Below are positions 33,400 to 43,453 of a stretch of 64,000 nt of DNA, piece after piece. The first letter of the stretch is position 1; each line of letters opens with the position of its first letter. The stretch covers positions 62,001 through 126,000 of the forward strand of contig NZ_ACVO01000017.1 of NCBI RefSeq assembly GCF_000175615.1, in the 5' to 3' direction. Below the pieces are notes generated by a model. It saw only the letters and a program-made list of their open reading frames with translations, did not search any database and was not told the origin of the DNA. Made by a program: the position numbers and the translations under genes. Source of the stretch: Rothia mucilaginosa ATCC 25296 (GTDB taxonomy: Bacteria > Actinomycetota > Actinomycetes > Actinomycetales > Micrococcaceae).

Positions 33400-34698
33400 T
33401 TAGAGGCCGAAGTAGGGGCGTACTTCGGCGAGTGCCTTCAGGAAAGCATCCACATCTTCGGTGGTGTTGTAGATGTAGGTGGAGGCGCGGGTCGAGGCAG
33501 TCACGCCGGCGCAGCGGTGTAGCGGCTGGGCGCAGTGGTGACCCACGCGCACGGCGATGCCCTGAGTGTCGAGTAGCTGACCCACATCGTGCGGGTGTAC
33601 ACCCTCGATGGCGAGGGCGACCAGGCCGGCACGCTTGGTGGGATCGGTGGGGCCAAGCAGTCGCACGCCTTCAATCTTCTGAACGCCCTCAACGAGGCGA
33701 GCGCCCAGCTCGTGTTCCCACGCCTCAACGTTCTCCATGCCCAAGTGCTGCAGGTAGTGCACAGCAGCAGCGAAAGCGACCGCCTGCGAGACACGCTGGG
33801 TGCCGGCCTCAAACTTGATGGGGGCGGGCATGTACTCGGCGTCCTGCAGACCCACACGGGTAATCATGGAGCCGCCGGTCAGGAAGGGCGGCAGGGCGTT
33901 CAGCAGCTCTGCACGGCCGTAGAGGGCGCCAATGCCGGTGGGTGCCAGCATCTTGTGGCCGGAGAACGCCGCAAAGTCGACGTCCAGGGCGTGGAAGTCT
34001 ACGGGCATGTGCGGCACGGACTGGCAGGCATCCAGTACAACGATTGCGCCGTGCTTACGAGCCATAGCAACCATGCGGGGCACATCAGTAATTGCGCCGG
34101 TCACGTTCGAGACGTGGGTGAACGCCACGATGCGGGTCTTCTCGTTGATGATGCCCTCGGCTGCCTCGTAGTCGAGCTGACCGTCCTCGGTGGAGGGGAT
34201 GTGGCGCAGGGTTGCGCCGGTTCGCTGAGCAAGAATCTGCCAGGGAATGAGGTTCGCGTGGTGCTCAATCTCGGTGGTGACAATTTCGTCGCCAGGGCCC
34301 AGTGCGAAACGCTCAGCAGCCGGACCGCCGATACCCTGAGAGGCGTTGCCAATGGAGTAGGCGACCAGGTTCAGCGCCTCGGTTGCATTAGAGGTCCACA
34401 CGAGCTCTTCATCAGTGGCGCCAACGAAGTTCGCAACGGTGATGCGCGCATCCTCGAACAGGTCGGTTGCCTCAACCGCGAGGGTGTGTGCGCCACGGTG
34501 TACAGCAGAGTTAGCGTGCAGGTAGAAGTTACGTTCAGCGTCGAGCACCTGAAGCGGTTTCTGACTGGTCGCCCCCGAATCCAGGTAGACCAAGGGGTGC
34601 CCGTTGACCTCAGTGTTGAGGATCGGGAAATCCTGGCGAAGCTGGCGTACGAGGTCGTCGCTCAGCGGGGTGTTGGCGGGGGTGGAGTATTCAGCCAC
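33400..34698 (-). CDS. sufS: Cysteine desulfurase SufS
   Basis: The 432-residue PLP enzyme removes sulfur from cysteine to form an enzyme persulfide plus alanine and hands it to SufU. Seen: HPLVYLDSGATSQKPL near the N-terminus, TEIEHHANLIPW, the PLP Lys in AFSGHKMLAPTGIG, and the active-site Cys in RVGHHCAQPLH. Class II (SufS/CsdA-type) motifs are complete. The GTG start is supported by AGAAGG upstream. A 40-bp hairpin sits 23-62 nt before the start, between pth and sufS. Confidence 0.95.
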   Translation of the reverse strand: MAEYSTPANTPLSDDLVRQLRQDFPILNTEVNGHPLVYLDSGATSQKPLQVLDAERNFYLHANSAVHRGAHTLAVEATDLFEDARITVANFVGATDEELVWTSNATEALNLVAYSIGNASQGIGGPAAERFALGPGDEIVTTEIEHHANLIPWQILAQRTGATLRHIPSTEDGQLDYEAAEGIINEKTRIVAFTHVSNVTGAITDVPRMVAMARKHGAIVVLDACQSVPHMPVDFHALDVDFAAFSGHKMLAPTGIGALYGRAELLNALPPFLTGGSMITRVGLQDAEYMPAPIKFEAGTQRVSQAVAFAAAVHYLQHLGMENVEAWEHELGARLVEGVQKIEGVRLLGPTDPTKRAGLVALAIEGVHPHDVGQLLDTQGIAVRVGHHCAQPLHRCAGVTASTRASTYIYNTTEDVDAFLKALAEVRPYFGL

Positions 34699-34720
34699 GG
34701 GTACCTTCTTCTCTCGCTCA

Positions 34721-34760
34721 TACGCTCCACGGGTCGGGTATTTTCCCGTCGTGGAGCGTA
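34721..34760 (-). promoter_or_regulatory. Palindromic hairpin just upstream of sufS
   Basis: An 11-bp perfect repeat (TACGCTCCACG/CGTGGAGCGTA) has an inner CGGG/CCCG stem. There is no U-tract on the minus strand and it sits only 23 nt from the sufS start, so it may be a regulatory leader element or operator as well as a pth terminator. TTATAC (minus strand, overlapping its right edge) is a possible -10. Confidence 0.5.
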
Positions 34761-34884
34761 TAACGTCATTCTTTTCTAGCTTATTCCCTCACCGGGCTCT
34801 TGCATAGTTAGGTAGAGCCTAGTTCACGCATCGACCCACACCATGCATTGCCCAGTTCAGCGCATGCCCAGTGCGGTCTTATGC

Positions 34885-35472
34885 TTAGGAGCCTGCGCCG
34901 TGGTAGCGCTGCTGGGTTGCCAGCAGGCCTTCCTTCACGAGCATCATGGTTGCGTCTGCAGCGTTCGAGATGAGGAAGGGCAGGTCCTTCGCTTCGGTGC
35001 TGCTGAAGGGCTTGAGCACGAAGTCTGCGGTGTCCATGCGTCCGGGAGGTCGACCGATGCCGGTGCGCACACGGTAGTAGTCTTTGGTGCCCAGTGCCTT
35101 GGTGATATCGCGCAGACCGTTATGGCCGCCTTCTCCCCCACCAATCTTGAGTTTAATGGTGTCGAAGGGGATATCGAGTTCATCGTGCACAACGATGATG
35201 TGGTCGGGGTCAATACCGTAGAACTTGGCGATGGCGCTGACCGGGCCGCCTGAGGTGTTCATGTAGCCGAGGGACTTCATGAGAACGGCCTTGGGGCCGC
35301 CGAAGCCGAGGCGCCCCTCCACCACAACCGCGGAGGCCTTGGAATGCTTCTTGAAGCTGCCGCCCACTTCCTTGGCGAGTTCGTCCAGAACCATCTGGCC
35401 AATATTGTGGCGGGTTTTAGCGTAGTTGGGGCCGGGGTTTCCTAGACCCACGATGAGCCACGTATCAGACAT
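34885..35472 (-). CDS. pth: Peptidyl-tRNA hydrolase
   Basis: The 195-residue enzyme releases tRNA from stalled peptidyl-tRNA in the cytoplasm. Seen: WLIVGLGNPGPNYAKTRHNIG with the catalytic His in RHNIG, KSLGYMNTSGGPV, VVHDELDIPF with the catalytic Asp, and GGGEGGHNGLRDI. The ATG at 35472 is chosen because the protein fold begins there; the frame is open upstream to 35541 without support. It follows rplY, the standard actinobacterial order. Confidence 0.96.
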   Translation of the reverse strand: MSDTWLIVGLGNPGPNYAKTRHNIGQMVLDELAKEVGGSFKKHSKASAVVVEGRLGFGGPKAVLMKSLGYMNTSGGPVSAIAKFYGIDPDHIIVVHDELDIPFDTIKLKIGGGEGGHNGLRDITKALGTKDYYRVRTGIGRPPGRMDTADFVLKPFSSTEAKDLPFLISNAADATMMLVKEGLLATQQRYHGAGS

Positions 35473-35529
35473 CTCTTCGTGTACCTTTCTGAGTTCAAAG
35501 GGACTGCCCCTGCGCCTGCAGGGTATGCA

Positions 35530-35564
35530 AACGGCCCGCACCTCGTGTGAGGATGCGGGCCGTT
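35530..35564 (-). terminator. Hairpin between rplY and pth
   Basis: An 11-bp perfect stem (AACGGCCCGCA/TGCGGGCCGTT) has an inner CCTC/GAGG stem. The T-run on the minus strand is short (GTTTGC), so read-through into pth is likely. Confidence 0.6.
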
Positions 35565-35608
35565 CCCAGCCCGGCTTATGCCGGTTTATAAGCGTTGAAA
35601 TCCGCTAC

Positions 35609-35893
35609 TTACGCAACGAACACCAGGTCAATGTGCTGCAGTTCGGGGCGGATGGGGTGGCGCTGGATGTCCTGAACGCGAGCCTTGATGGTCTCACCCT
35701 CAACCTCGATAGCCAGCACTGCGTCTGCCTGACGAACTGCCAGGGTGGTCTCGTGACCGGGCAGGGTTACGTGCTTGGGCTCTGCGCCGTTGCCGTAGAT
35801 GACAGCGGGAATCTTGCCTGCAACGCGTGCACGGCGTGCGTAGCCCTTACCGAAGTCAACGCGGGGCTCTGCAACAATCTTGATTTCAGCCAT
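35609..35893 (-). CDS. rplY: 50S ribosomal protein L25, short form
   Basis: The 94-residue protein binds 5S rRNA. Seen: VDFGKGYARRARVAGKIPAVIYG, the L25 RNA-binding signature, and the C-terminal PELQHIDLVFV motif. It is the short L25 form and lacks the CTC-type C-terminal domain found in many actinobacteria. The start at 35893 is set by GGAGAA; an ATG 12 nt upstream is less likely. It has a promoter and a structured leader of about 130 nt upstream, which could allow autoregulation. Confidence 0.93.
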   Translation of the reverse strand: MAEIKIVAEPRVDFGKGYARRARVAGKIPAVIYGNGAEPKHVTLPGHETTLAVRQADAVLAIEVEGETIKARVQDIQRHPIRPELQHIDLVFVA

Positions 35894-36021
35894 GGGGTTC
35901 TCCATTTCTGTAGTTTGTACATAACGCGCCAAGAGAAACGACGCGGATGAAGAATCCGTACGCCACCTCGTCGATAACGGCTCACCGCGTTTACGGTGGC
36001 CCTCGCCTTGGCCAAGACAAT

Positions 36022-36049
36022 ATTGTACAGGTTCCCGGCTCTTCTTCAA
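36022..36049 (-). promoter_or_regulatory. Putative rplY-pth promoter overlapping a hairpin
   Basis: On the minus strand TTGAAG (36044-36049) and TACAAT (36022-36027) are 16 bp apart. The -35 falls in the loop of the inverted repeat at 36027-36064. The expected leader runs about 125 nt to the rplY ATG and contains complementary segments. Confidence 0.5.
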
Positions 36050-36064
36050 GGGCCGGGAACCTGT
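36027..36064 (-). terminator. Hairpin between the AT-rich glycosyltransferase and rplY
   Basis: A 13-bp perfect stem (ACAGGTTCCCGGC/GCCGGGAACCTGT) lies about 125 nt past the glycosyltransferase stop. It overlaps the putative rplY promoter, so it may act as terminator, operator or both. Confidence 0.55.
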
Positions 36065-36188
36065 GATATGGCATTTTTCACGCCTTTTATGCTGAATCGC
36101 ATCAACATGAGCACCCAAGAGAGCAGCGGACGTCCACTCCCCCTCGCGGCGATACTAACCATAGAGTACGAACCTTGGACCGCTGACT

Positions 36189-37352
36189 CTAGGAGGCGTT
36201 CGCTTTCAGAATCGATACAAGGTGATCAATCCTTCGAGCAAGTACCTGGGAATACAAATTCTCAGTCATAAATCTACGAGCCCGCGCTGAGGCAGCCGCC
36301 AATTCACCAGGAGCGCGAAGAATCCCATCAATCTTCCGGGCTAGTTGCTGAACATCGCCCTGAGGAACAGACCAAGCCATTTTTTGAGAGACCAGAAAGT
36401 CTAGCGTTTCATTCGAGAATCCAATAATGGGAACTCCCTGTCCAAGGGTTTCATAATATGTCATCGAGGGGTCACCCTGCAGATGAGGCATAACCATCAA
36501 ATCAATATTCTCTCGAACAAAAGGCTCCCATTCATCCTTATAGGACATAAAACCTTTATACACAATATTAGGAGCTCCCTTTTCAAGAATATCCTGTCTA
36601 TCCACCCCATCTCCAATGAGATAGAAAACAATTTCAGGATTAAGGTTATATACAGCCCATGATATATCGGCTATATACTTCGACCCCTTCAATGGAGACA
36701 TATTCCCCGAAAATGCAATTGACTTCGGAAGTTTATTAAAATCTTTCTTTTTAGCAACGGTTTCAACTCGATGATCAAAATACAAGAATGAGTTCCTGGA
36801 AAGGTTGCCATATGATTCAAATGCCGCAGGACCATTGCACTGAATCCCCGCAGATTTACGCATCATTTTTCGGGTCGCAAGTTCTCCCTTCCAGAAACCA
36901 AGGTATGCCCGAAGAGTATCCACCACTCCAATCTTTCCATTTCGCGATGATTCCGCATGGAAGATAGCGTAACGAATCCGTCGCGTGACTTCGGCGATAT
37001 AGACAACCTTACAAGGCATGGACAGGAAACGCTCTGCACCCTTTTTACCAAGAACTAGGGCGACAACATTACCCTTGACGTTCTGCAGATACTCATCTGC
37101 AGATTCCTTTCTAAGATTGATCTCATCCTTTGAGATTCTCCTACAGGTCGAAGGATTTGGGCATTTTTTAAAATCAATAACACCTCCTTCAGTAACCACG
37201 CTACATTTTACCTCAGGATAGTTTTTTTCAAGAAAATCCTTATACGCTTTATATCCCAAGAAGCTACGTTCATAGATATAAAAACCAGCAGAATCTTCAA
37301 AAGCATTTCCGGGGTCAACAAAAACAATCTCACCCAGACTATCAACAGCCAT
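36189..37352 (-). CDS. AT-rich glycosyltransferase, GT4-like
   Basis: The 387-residue protein has a GT-B fold: KSIAFSGNMSPLKGSKYI at the start of the C-terminal domain, VFYLIGDGVDRQDILEKG, and DPSMTYYETLGQGVPIIGF, a DxxxxxxxE donor-site motif in place of the usual EX7E. The ATG at 37352 is chosen because GGAGGAG lies just upstream; ATGs at 37367 and 37379 have no ribosome-binding site. The gene is much richer in A and T than its neighbours and uses Lys/Ile codons foreign to the rest of the window, so recent transfer is likely. The donor sugar is unknown. Confidence 0.85.
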   Translation of the reverse strand: MAVDSLGEIVFVDPGNAFEDSAGFYIYERSFLGYKAYKDFLEKNYPEVKCSVVTEGGVIDFKKCPNPSTCRRISKDEINLRKESADEYLQNVKGNVVALVLGKKGAERFLSMPCKVVYIAEVTRRIRYAIFHAESSRNGKIGVVDTLRAYLGFWKGELATRKMMRKSAGIQCNGPAAFESYGNLSRNSFLYFDHRVETVAKKKDFNKLPKSIAFSGNMSPLKGSKYIADISWAVYNLNPEIVFYLIGDGVDRQDILEKGAPNIVYKGFMSYKDEWEPFVRENIDLMVMPHLQGDPSMTYYETLGQGVPIIGFSNETLDFLVSQKMAWSVPQGDVQQLARKIDGILRAPGELAAASARARRFMTENLYSQVLARRIDHLVSILKANAS

Positions 37353-37565
37353 AGTCTCCTCCACCATGATTGAATACACTTGTACAGGTATTAGATTACT
37401 TTAAATCAACAATTTATGTATTTTGCGAACTTTTATCTACATAAATCAATATTCATACACTCTATTACTTAAACCCTCTTAAATTCAGAGCGTATCGCTT
37501 ACCGAGTCCACAAGACATAACTAATACTCTTGAATTTGAGGGGATAATCAGTGAGCATTCTGTAT

Positions 37566-38980
37566 TTACTGCTTCAGATAGCTCTCCAATGCGACGCGGT
37601 GATCGCGCGGGGTGAAGCCCGTAGCAATCAGCTTGGACAGGTCCATTGCCGAGTTCGTCGGACGGTGAGCGAAGAGCTCAGCGTTGGCGAAGTATTCCTC
37701 GGTGGTGGTGTCGCTGACGCGTGCCGGGTCGTGGCCGGTGCCCTCGTACACTGCACGAGCGAACTGTGCCCAGTTGATGACCTCACCGGTGTTCGACACG
37801 TTGTAGGTGCCGTATTCAGCGCCGGAGAAGAGCAGGTGCAGGGCAGCTGCTGCCAGGTCCTGGGTGAAGGTCGGGCGACCCCACTGGTCGGCGACCACGG
37901 ACGGGTCGATGCCGCGCTCAGCCAGAGATGCCATGGTGCCCACGAAGTTCTTGCCGGCACCAACAACCCAGCTGGTGCGCAGGGTGTAGTGCTTGCGCCA
38001 TGCGGCAGCGGCAACCTCACCAGCAGCCTTGGATGCGCCGTAGACGCTCAGCGGTGCCAGGGGGTGATCCTCCGGGTATTCCTCGCCCAGGGGCAGGGAG
38101 CCGTCAAAGACGTAGTCGGTGGATACGTGAACCAGCGGCAGGTTAGCTTCTTCACAGATGGAGGCAAGAGCGCTCACACCCAGGGCGTTAGCTGCCCAGG
38201 CTTCACGGCGACCTTCGGGGGTTTCTGCCTGATCCACTGCGGTGTATGCTGCAGCGTTGATGACCGCGCGGAAGGAGCGCCAGCGGAATGCGTCGCGCCA
38301 CTGCTCGGGCTTGCCCAGGTCGAGGCGGTCGCGATCCACAGCCAGGAAGGGCACGTTCTGCTCGGTGAGCTGGCGAACCAGCTCGGTGCCGAGCTGACCG
38401 CCCGCGCCAATGATCAGGATCGGGTCGGCTTCCAGGGGCTTGATCTCGTTCAGACGCGGGTGGTTACGGTCCTTCTCGGAGAGCTCTGCCTTCGCCAGGT
38501 CGATAGGCCAGTCGATTGCGACGGTCTCATCGGCAAGGTTCAGGAAGCTGTAGCCGGATACTGCATCCGCCGACCAGTGGTCGTTCACCAGGTAGGTGTA
38601 GGCGGTGTTCTCTTCCAGGGTCTGGAAGGAGTTACCCACGCCGCGGGGCACGAAGATTGCGGTGTCCGGGCCCAGCTCCACGGTGACGACCTTACCGAAG
38701 GACTCGCCGGCACGCAGGTCAACCCACGCGCCGAAGATACGGCCGGTCGCAACAGAAACGTACTTATCCCACGGCTCGGCGTGGATACCGCGGGTGGTAC
38801 CTACCGAAGCATTGAACGAGATGTTGTTCTGCACCGGGTTGAAGTCGGGCAGACCGGCTGCGACCATCTTCTCGCGCTGCCAATTTTCCTTGAACCAGCC
38901 GCGGTTATCGCCGTGAACCGGCAGGTCAATGATGAGCAGGCCGGGAATCTCGGTTTCAGTAACCTTCAATTCCTTGGTCA

Positions 38981-38981
<1 letters not shown>
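37566..38981 (-). CDS. rmlCD: Fused dTDP-4-dehydrorhamnose 3,5-epimerase and reductase (RmlC-RmlD)
   Basis: The 471-residue protein combines two consecutive steps of dTDP-L-rhamnose synthesis. Residues 1-180 are RmlC-like: DNRGWFKENW, catalytic His67 in GTTRGIHAEPW, and AIFVPRGVGNSFQ. From about 187 it is RmlD-like: ILIIGAGGQLGTEL (NADPH loop), STDYVFDG and YGASKAAGE (YxxxK catalytic pair). Most bacteria keep the two as separate genes. The start overlaps the rmlB stop by one base (TAATG), so the two are translationally coupled. Confidence 0.94.
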
Positions 38982-39997
<1,016 letters not shown>

Positions 39998-40053
39998 CTA
40001 AATGGTGATTTTTATGCCTCGACAACGAGATAAACATGACACAATAAGATGTT

Positions 40054-40914
40054 ATGAAGGGAATTATTCTTGCCGGCGGTACCGGAAGCCGTTTGCACCC
40101 TATCACTCAGGGTATTAGCAAGCAGCTCACTCCGGTCTATGACAAGCCGATGATTTACTACCCGCTGTCCACTCTCATGCTGGCGGGTATCCGCGATATT
40201 TTGATTATTACCACTCCTACCGATCAGGAGCAGTTCCAGCGGCTGCTCGGTGACGGTTCCCGTTTCGGTATTAATCTCGAATACAAGGTGCAGCCTTCTC
40301 CGGATGGCCTGGCACAGGCATTCATTCTGGGCGCAGACTTTATTGGCAACGACCCCGTGGCACTCGTGCTCGGCGACAATATCTTCTACGGTCCTGGCCT
40401 GGGTACTCAGCTTGCCACCTACGAGCAGAAGGACGGCGCAACCGTCTTCGCTTACCGGGTTGCTGACCCTCGCGCCTACGGTGTGGTGGAGTTCGACGAG
40501 GACTTCAACGCGCTGTCCATCGAAGAGAAGCCTGAAAACCCCAAGAGCGACTACGCTATTCCGGGTCTGTACTTCTACGACTCGAAGGTTGTAGAGTATG
40601 CACGCCAGATCAAGCCCTCCCCGCGCGGTGAGTTGGAAATCACTGACCTCAACCGCGTCTACCTGGAACAGGGTAAACTGAAGGTTGAGGTTCTGCCTCG
40701 CGGTACCGCGTGGCTCGACACCGGAACCTTTGATTCACTCGCTGATGCCACTAACTTCATCCGCACTGTTCAGAGCCGTCAGGGTCTGTCGGTTGGTTGC
40801 CCGGAGGAAATTGCGTGGCGCCACGGTTGGCTCTCCGATGAGCAGTTGCGCGACATCGCTACCCCCCTCGTCAAGAGCGGTTACGGTAGCTACCTGCTCG
40901 GATTGCTCCGCTAA
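40054..40914 (+). CDS. rmlA: Glucose-1-phosphate thymidylyltransferase
   Basis: The 286-residue enzyme joins dTTP and glucose-1-phosphate to dTDP-glucose, the first step of dTDP-rhamnose synthesis. Seen: [16 protein letters not shown] (pyrophosphorylase loop), [25 protein letters not shown] and [16 protein letters not shown]. Full length. It is divergent from rmlB and has no clear ribosome-binding site (ATAAGATGTT precedes the ATG), so it may also be leaderless. The BY-kinase gene follows after 96 bp. Confidence 0.96.
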   Translation: MKGIILAGGTGSRLHPITQGISKQLTPVYDKPMIYYPLSTLMLAGIRDILIITTPTDQEQFQRLLGDGSRFGINLEYKVQPSPDGLAQAFILGADFIGNDPVALVLGDNIFYGPGLGTQLATYEQKDGATVFAYRVADPRAYGVVEFDEDFNALSIEEKPENPKSDYAIPGLYFYDSKVVEYARQIKPSPRGELEITDLNRVYLEQGKLKVEVLPRGTAWLDTGTFDSLADATNFIRTVQSRQGLSVGCPEEIAWRHGWLSDEQLRDIATPLVKSGYGSYLLGLLR

Positions 40915-41010
40915 TAAACGCCAGGGGATTTCCGTATCCCTTCACCGCCTGCAACAACACTCCACGTTACAGGTACACTAACTCAAACTTTCTGGAGTAT
41001 TCTCACTACC

Positions 41011-42483
41011 ATGACCATTTTGGAATTTTTCCGCACCACGAGGGCTAACCTCTGGCTGCTGATTATTGGCATCGTTGTCGGTGCCGCAGCGGGCTTCGGC
41101 TATGCCTCTCTCCAGCCGAAGGTCTACGCTGCATCGTCCTCGGGCTACGTGACCGTGGGCGAGTCCGGTACGGTGGATGTTCTCTCGGGCTCTACAGCCG
41201 CTAAGGAACGCGCTCGCTCCTACGCAGCTATCGTCTCCTCTGAGGCCGTGGCGCAGAAGATTAAGCAGAACACCCCCGAGCTGTCCCTGACCACTGGTCA
41301 GATTCGTTCTAGCCTCACCGCAACCGCAGGTGACAATGCTGCACTGATTACTGTGAGCGCGCAGGCTTCTTCCCCGAAGAACGCACAGCTGCTCGCTAAC
41401 GGTGCACTGCAGGCTACCGCCGACTACATTAAGGAAATTGAGCAGAACCCCGGTAACGCTCAGGCACTGGTGAACGGAGAAAACACTGGCGCATCCCCCA
41501 CCACCAACAACACCGTCCGTGTGATTCCGCTGAACAACGCAAGCGTGAACCCGCCGCTGGTGGCTCCGAACTACCAGCAGAACGTACTCGTTGGTGCCGT
41601 TGCTGGCCTGGCGCTGGTGTACCTGGCTATCTTCCTGCGCCGCGCGCTGGATCAGCGCATCCGCACCCGTGACGACGCTACCAAGGCAACCGGCGCAAGC
41701 ATCCTGGGTGTTCTACCCGTCAGTGATGACCTGAGCGAAGAGAACATCGTTAACGGTGACACCGACGACCACATCGCTCAGGAGTCCATCCGTCAGCTGC
41801 GTACCAACCTGCGCTTCGTGAACGTTGACACTCCCCCTCGTTCGTTCATCGTCACCTCCGCGGTGCCCGGTGAAGGTAAGTCGACCGTGTCGCTGTCGCT
41901 GGCTCGTGCAATGGCTGACGCAGGTTCGCCCGTCATCCTCATTGACGCCGACCTCCGCCGCCCGACCGTGGCTAAGAAGCTGAAGCTCGACGCTAAGGTT
42001 GGTCTGACCCAGGTTCTGGCTGGCCAGGTTGAGATTGCTAACGCTGTACACCAGCTGGGCGATTCGAACCTCTTCGTCCTGCCCGCAGGCCGCATCCCCC
42101 CGAACCCCTCCGAGCTTCTGGGCTCGGATAAGATGCGCCAGCTGATTAACGAGCTCTCCGAAGAGTTCATCGTGGTCGTCGACGTTCCGCCGCTGCTGCC
42201 CGTGACCGATGCTTCGCTGCTCTCCCACTCGGTGGATGGCGTAATCCTCGTTGGTTCTATCGGTCGAAGCCACCGTGAGCAGATGACTGAGGCTGCAAGC
42301 ACCCTGAAGAAGGTCAACGCTAACCTCTTCGGTATGGTTCTGAACCGTGCACCCCGTAAGGGCCTGGGTAACTCCTACTACGGCTTCGGTTACGCAAGCT
42401 CGTACGTCGGTTACTCCACCTACTACGGTTACGGCAAGGACGGCGACAAGAAGTCGTCGAAGAAGTCCTCGGCTAAGAAGTAA
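41011..42483 (+). CDS. Bacterial tyrosine (BY) kinase with Wzz domain
   Basis: The 490-residue protein is both chain-length regulator and autokinase for exopolysaccharide export. It has a TM helix near 15-35, a Wzz-type outer domain, a second TM near 190-210, and a cytoplasmic ATPase. Seen: Walker A VPGEGKSTVS (Lys290), Walker A' VILIDADLRRP, Walker B VVVDVPPLLPVTD, and a C-terminal cluster of eight tyrosines within about 22 residues, the autophosphorylation site, followed by a Lys/Ser tail. The fused Wzz-kinase form is common in actinobacteria. A strong terminator follows. The phosphatase at 59104 is a likely counterpart. Confidence 0.93.
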   Translation: MTILEFFRTTRANLWLLIIGIVVGAAAGFGYASLQPKVYAASSSGYVTVGESGTVDVLSGSTAAKERARSYAAIVSSEAVAQKIKQNTPELSLTTGQIRSSLTATAGDNAALITVSAQASSPKNAQLLANGALQATADYIKEIEQNPGNAQALVNGENTGASPTTNNTVRVIPLNNASVNPPLVAPNYQQNVLVGAVAGLALVYLAIFLRRALDQRIRTRDDATKATGASILGVLPVSDDLSEENIVNGDTDDHIAQESIRQLRTNLRFVNVDTPPRSFIVTSAVPGEGKSTVSLSLARAMADAGSPVILIDADLRRPTVAKKLKLDAKVGLTQVLAGQVEIANAVHQLGDSNLFVLPAGRIPPNPSELLGSDKMRQLINELSEEFIVVVDVPPLLPVTDASLLSHSVDGVILVGSIGRSHREQMTEAASTLKKVNANLFGMVLNRAPRKGLGNSYYGFGYASSYVGYSTYYGYGKDGDKKSSKKSSAKK

Positions 42484-42521
42484 TAACGTAATTAGCGCCC
42501 TAAATCATAGGGAGCGACTTA

Positions 42522-42558
42522 GGGCGGGATGGGCAGTATTTTCTGCCCATCCCGCCTT
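42522..42558 (+). terminator. Intrinsic terminator after the BY-kinase gene
   Basis: A 14-bp perfect stem (GGCGGGATGGGCAG/CTGCCCATCCCGCC) with a TATTTT loop is followed by TTATACTTAT. A TATACA (42571-42576) just beyond is a candidate -10 for the next gene. Confidence 0.92.
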
Positions 42559-42595
42559 ATACTTATCTGGTATACATGTGCACCGAAAGGCTATT

Positions 42596-43453
42596 GTGAC
42601 CACTCACTCACCCAATACCCCGGAGCCGCAGACCACTCCTCTTGCGGCACGGATTCGGCTTGCGCACGCCTACTTCCAGCGGATTGCCGACATGCATTCC
42701 ATCGATATTCTGCATGTCAAAGGCTACGCTTTCTCCCAGGAAATTTACCGCAAGGGCAGGTACAGCTCCGATGCCGACCTGCTCGTCCGTCCCTCTCACG
42801 TGGACCGCTTTGTAGAGATCCTTCTGGCAGATGGATGGCGTATCCAAGCCCACTTCGAAACAGGCTCTGTCTTCGAGCATGCAATGACGCTCTACCACGC
42901 TTCGTGGGGTCTGACTGATATTCATCGTTTCTTCCCCGGTCTAGGACGCCACGGCGACTATGAGAAGGCGTTTGACCGTATCTGGGCAGCGCGTAAGACC
43001 CGTATGATCGCTCACCGTCCCTGCACTGTACCCAGCGATCTGGATGCGCGTCTTCTCGTGGTACTTCACCGTGCCCGCGCAGCGTCACGCTACAGCGCTG
43101 ATATTAACTACTTGGTCTCTCTGCTCTCCTACAGTGATTGGGAGCGTCTGCGAGCCCGCGCGGAAGAACTTGACTCCTCCCTCGCATATAGCGCGGCCAT
43201 GGGCGGCTTGGAGCAGTATCGTGGCGACCGCGACTACCTGCTGTGGCTGTCGGTCTCGCAGGATGTCCCCCACTATATTCAGTGGATTGGACGCCTGCAG
43301 TCAGCAACCACCCTGCGCGATAAGCTGCGCACCCTCAAAAATATTTTCCTTGTGAACAAGGACCACCTCGCCATGCAGCTGGGGCACACCCCCACCCGCG
43401 CGGAGGTGTACGCCAAGTTCTTTGAACGTTTCGGAATCAAGGTGAAGAAATGA
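42596..43453 (+). CDS. NTP_transf_5-type nucleotidyltransferase family protein
   Basis: The 285-residue protein has the pol-beta-like signature of the uncharacterised nucleotidyltransferase family: HVKGYAFSQEIY followed by GRYSSDADLLV (the sDxDlLV metal-binding Asp pair). It would transfer a nucleotide to an unknown acceptor. The GTG start at 42596 has GAAAGG 5 nt upstream. The family is known mainly from peptide-modification (lasso-type) and exosortase-associated loci, usually beside PqqD-like proteins, and a PqqD-like gene overlaps its stop by 4 nt here. Precise role unknown. Confidence 0.78.
   Translation: MTTHSPNTPEPQTTPLAARIRLAHAYFQRIADMHSIDILHVKGYAFSQEIYRKGRYSSDADLLVRPSHVDRFVEILLADGWRIQAHFETGSVFEHAMTLYHASWGLTDIHRFFPGLGRHGDYEKAFDRIWAARKTRMIAHRPCTVPSDLDARLLVVLHRARAASRYSADINYLVSLLSYSDWERLRARAEELDSSLAYSAAMGGLEQYRGDRDYLLWLSVSQDVPHYIQWIGRLQSATTLRDKLRTLKNIFLVNKDHLAMQLGHTPTRAEVYAKFFERFGIKVKK

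Noticed and set aside
36065..37565. Genomic island with mobile element
   Set aside because: Base composition is foreign, but there is no transposase, integrase, tRNA junction or flanking direct repeat.
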